A DNA stretch of 7,829 bases, taken from positions 1 to 7,829 of the forward strand of contig DDPM01000033.1 in NCBI GenBank assembly GCA_002342165.1. The letters run 5' to 3'. The notes below the pieces were generated by a model. It saw only the letters and a program-made list of their open reading frames with translations. It did no database searches and was not told the origin of the DNA. A program made the translations under genes and the position numbers. The stretch comes from Hylemonella sp. UBA2468. Its GTDB lineage: Bacteria > Pseudomonadota > Gammaproteobacteria > Burkholderiales > Burkholderiaceae_C. Shown here piece after piece: positions 6,066 to 7,829 of the stretch (its first letter is position 1; each line of letters begins with the position of its first letter).

Positions 6066-7829
6066 TCAGCCCTTTTTAACTTCTTTCACTTCAGCGTCCA
6101 CGATGTTGTCATCGTTGGGTCGGTGGGTGGAGGTGTCAGCTCCCGCAGGATTGCCTGCACCGCCTCCCATGCCGCCAGTGGCACCCGCAGCTGCCGCTGC
6201 AGCAGCGGCTTGTTGGTCGGCGTACATTTTTTCGCCCAGTTTTTGGCTGGCAGCCATAAGAGCTTCAGTTTTGGCGTCAATCTCAGCTTTGTTTTCGCCC
6301 TTGAGTGCTTCCTCAAGCTCTTTGAGAGCAGTTTCAATTTTTTCTTTTTCGCCAGCGTCCAGCTTGTCGCCGAACTCTGTCAGGCTCTTTTTGACGCTGT
6401 GCATGGCGCCGTCGCCTTGGTTGCGCGACTGGATGATTTCAAGCTTTTTCTTGTCTTCGTCCGCATTGAGCTCAGCATCCTTGACCATTTTTTGGATTTC
6501 GTCTTCAGACAAACCCGAGTTGGCCTTGATGGTGATTTTGTTTTCCTTTCCGGTGCCCTTGTCTTTGGCGCTTACGTGCAAGATGCCGTTGGCGTCAATG
6601 TCAAAGGTCACTTCAATTTGCGGCAAACCGCGGGCAGATGGGGGAATGCCTTCTAAATTGAATTCGCCCAAGAGCTTGTTGCCCGAAGCCATTTCGCGTT
6701 CACCTTGGAACACTTTGATGGTCACGGCTGGTTGGTTGTCTTCCGCAGTAGAGAAGGTTTGCGCAAACTTGGTCGGGATGGTGGTATTTTTGGTGATCAT
6801 TTTGGTCATGACACCGCCCAAGGTCTCAATACCCAAGGACAGGGGCGTCACGTCCAGCAGCAACACGTCTTTTCGGTCGCCTGAGAGCACCTGGCCCTGA
6901 ATGGCTGCACCGACAGCTACGGCCTCGTCAGGGTTGACGTCTTTGCGGGGCTCTCTGCCAAAAAACTCTTTGACCTTGTCTTGCACCTTGGGCATACGCG
7001 TCATGCCGCCAACCAAAATCACGTCATGGATATCCCCCACGTTCACCCCAGCATCTTTGATAGCGGTACGGCAGGGCGCAATGGTGCGGTCAATCAACTC
7101 TTCCACCAAGCTTTCGAGCTTGGTACGAGTCAGCTTGATGTTCAGGTGGCGCGGCCCACTGGCGTCTGCAGTGATGTAAGGCAGATTGACATCGGTAGAG
7201 GCTGAACTGGAGAGTTCAATTTTGGCTTTTTCAGCAGCTTCTTTGAGGCGTTGCAAGGCCAAGACATCTTTGGTCAGGTCCACGCCCTGGTCTTTTTTGA
7301 ACTCCGTGATGATGAAGTCGATGATGCGTTGGTCAAAGTCTTCCCCGCCCAAGAAGGTGTCGCCGTTGGTGGAGAGCACCTCAAACTGCATTTCACCGTC
7401 CACATCGGCAATTTCAATGATGGACACGTCAAAAGTACCACCACCCAAGTCGTACACGGCAATTTTGCGGTCGCCCTTGCCACCCTTGTCCAAGCCAAAG
7501 GCCAGAGCGGCTGCAGTGGGTTCGTTGATGATGCGCTTGACGTCTAAGCCTGCAATACGGCCTGCGTCTTTGGTGGCTTGGCGTTGGGCGTCATTAAAGT
7601 AAGCTGGTACGGTGATCACGGCTTCAGTGACTTCTTCGCCCAAGTAGTCTTCGGCGGTTTTTTTCATTTTGCGCAACACTTCAGCGCTCACTTGGGGTGG
7701 GGCCAGCTTTTTGTCACGCACTTGCACCCAGGCATCACCGTTGTCGGCCTTGGCAATCGTGTAAGGCATGAGGTCAATGTCTTTTTGAACCTCTTTTTCT
7801 TCAAATTTGCGGCCGATCAGGCGCTTCAC
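6066..7829 (-). CDS. dnaK: Molecular chaperone DnaK (Hsp70), N-terminus outside window
   Basis: This ATP-driven chaperone binds exposed hydrophobic segments of proteins, working with DnaJ and the nucleotide exchanger GrpE. The visible 587 residues correspond to about residue 69 of E. coli DnaK onward. The first codon, GTG at 7829, is an internal valine of the AxKRLIGR block and not a start. Fragment numbering: the ATPase blocks [20 protein letters not shown] (71-90), [13 protein letters not shown] (102-114), [14 protein letters not shown] (123-136) and [12 protein letters not shown] (271-282); the allosteric interdomain linker [16 protein letters not shown] (321-336); the substrate-binding beta domain (about 337-440); and the helical lid, ending in a flexible Ala/Gly-rich tail with an eight-alanine run (541-548) and a charged [11 protein letters not shown] terminus. 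It is expected to be heat-shock inducible with grpE upstream, but its promoter and grpE lie outside the window. A terminator-like hairpin follows its stop codon. Confidence 0.99.
   Translation of the reverse strand: MKRLIGRKFEEKEVQKDIDLMPYTIAKADNGDAWVQVRDKKLAPPQVSAEVLRKMKKTAEDYLGEEVTEAVITVPAYFNDAQRQATKDAGRIAGLDVKRIINEPTAAALAFGLDKGGKGDRKIAVYDLGGGTFDVSIIEIADVDGEMQFEVLSTNGDTFLGGEDFDQRIIDFIITEFKKDQGVDLTKDVLALQRLKEAAEKAKIELSSSASTDVNLPYITADASGPRHLNIKLTRTKLESLVEELIDRTIAPCRTAIKDAGVNVGDIHDVILVGGMTRMPKVQDKVKEFFGREPRKDVNPDEAVAVGAAIQGQVLSGDRKDVLLLDVTPLSLGIETLGGVMTKMITKNTTIPTKFAQTFSTAEDNQPAVTIKVFQGEREMASGNKLLGEFNLEGIPPSARGLPQIEVTFDIDANGILHVSAKDKGTGKENKITIKANSGLSEDEIQKMVKDAELNADEDKKKLEIIQSRNQGDGAMHSVKKSLTEFGDKLDAGEKEKIETALKELEEALKGENKAEIDAKTEALMAASQKLGEKMYADQQAAAAAAAAGATGGMGGGAGNPAGADTSTHRPNDDNIVDAEVKEVKKG

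Noticed and set aside
6031..6900. Long plus-strand open frame (289 codons) opposite dnaK, and an overlapping one at 5949-6656
   Set aside because: Both lie antisense to an intact dnaK reading frame. Their Ser/Ala/Pro- or Phe/Val-rich products look like mirror translations of codon-biased DNA, with no recognisable domain.
7827..7829. GTG at the right edge as the dnaK start codon
   Set aside because: It falls in the conserved block just before KRLIGR, around residue 69 of Hsp70, so it is an internal valine and the true start is beyond the window.

Overview
The window is an ordinary chromosomal stretch of housekeeping and physiology genes from a Gram-negative proteobacterium. The DnaK and DnaJ sequences, the heavy use of TTG for leucine, a base composition that by eye is in the mid-50s % GC, and the order HDAC-mscS-etfB-etfA all suggest Burkholderiales, most likely Comamonadaceae. 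This placement is an inference from memory of such genomes, not a search result. No mobile element, tRNA, rRNA, CRISPR array or phage gene is visible, and no gene looks transferred or broken.

Left (1-1065, minus strand): a lytic murein transglycosylase of the MltB family, missing only its last residues at the window edge. A 113-bp divergent intergenic region (1066-1178) separates it from a plus-strand run of four tightly packed genes. These are a class II histone-deacetylase-like zinc amidohydrolase (1179-2144), a small MscS-type mechanosensitive channel that starts 2 nt after it (2147-2995), and, after 44 bp, the electron transfer flavoprotein subunits etfB (3040-3789) and etfA (3801-4760). 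EtfB and EtfA form one heterodimer that passes electrons from acyl-CoA and other flavin dehydrogenases to the quinone pool through ETF-ubiquinone oxidoreductase. No functional link between them and the deacetylase or the channel is established.

Right (4817-7829, minus strand): the chaperone genes dnaK (N-terminal part outside the window) and dnaJ, in the usual order dnaK then dnaJ. They converge on etfA with only 56 bp between the stop codons, and no convincing terminator is seen there. DnaJ delivers substrates to DnaK and stimulates its ATPase.

The most notable non-coding signal is in the 109-bp dnaK-dnaJ gap. On the transcribed strand it carries a strong hairpin followed by a T-run, which looks like an intrinsic terminator or attenuator. 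It is followed by an octamer identical to the anti-Shine-Dalgarno core, just before dnaJ, which has almost no ribosome binding site. This suggests that dnaJ output is set separately from dnaK. I found no evidence of an undescribed multi-gene system here.
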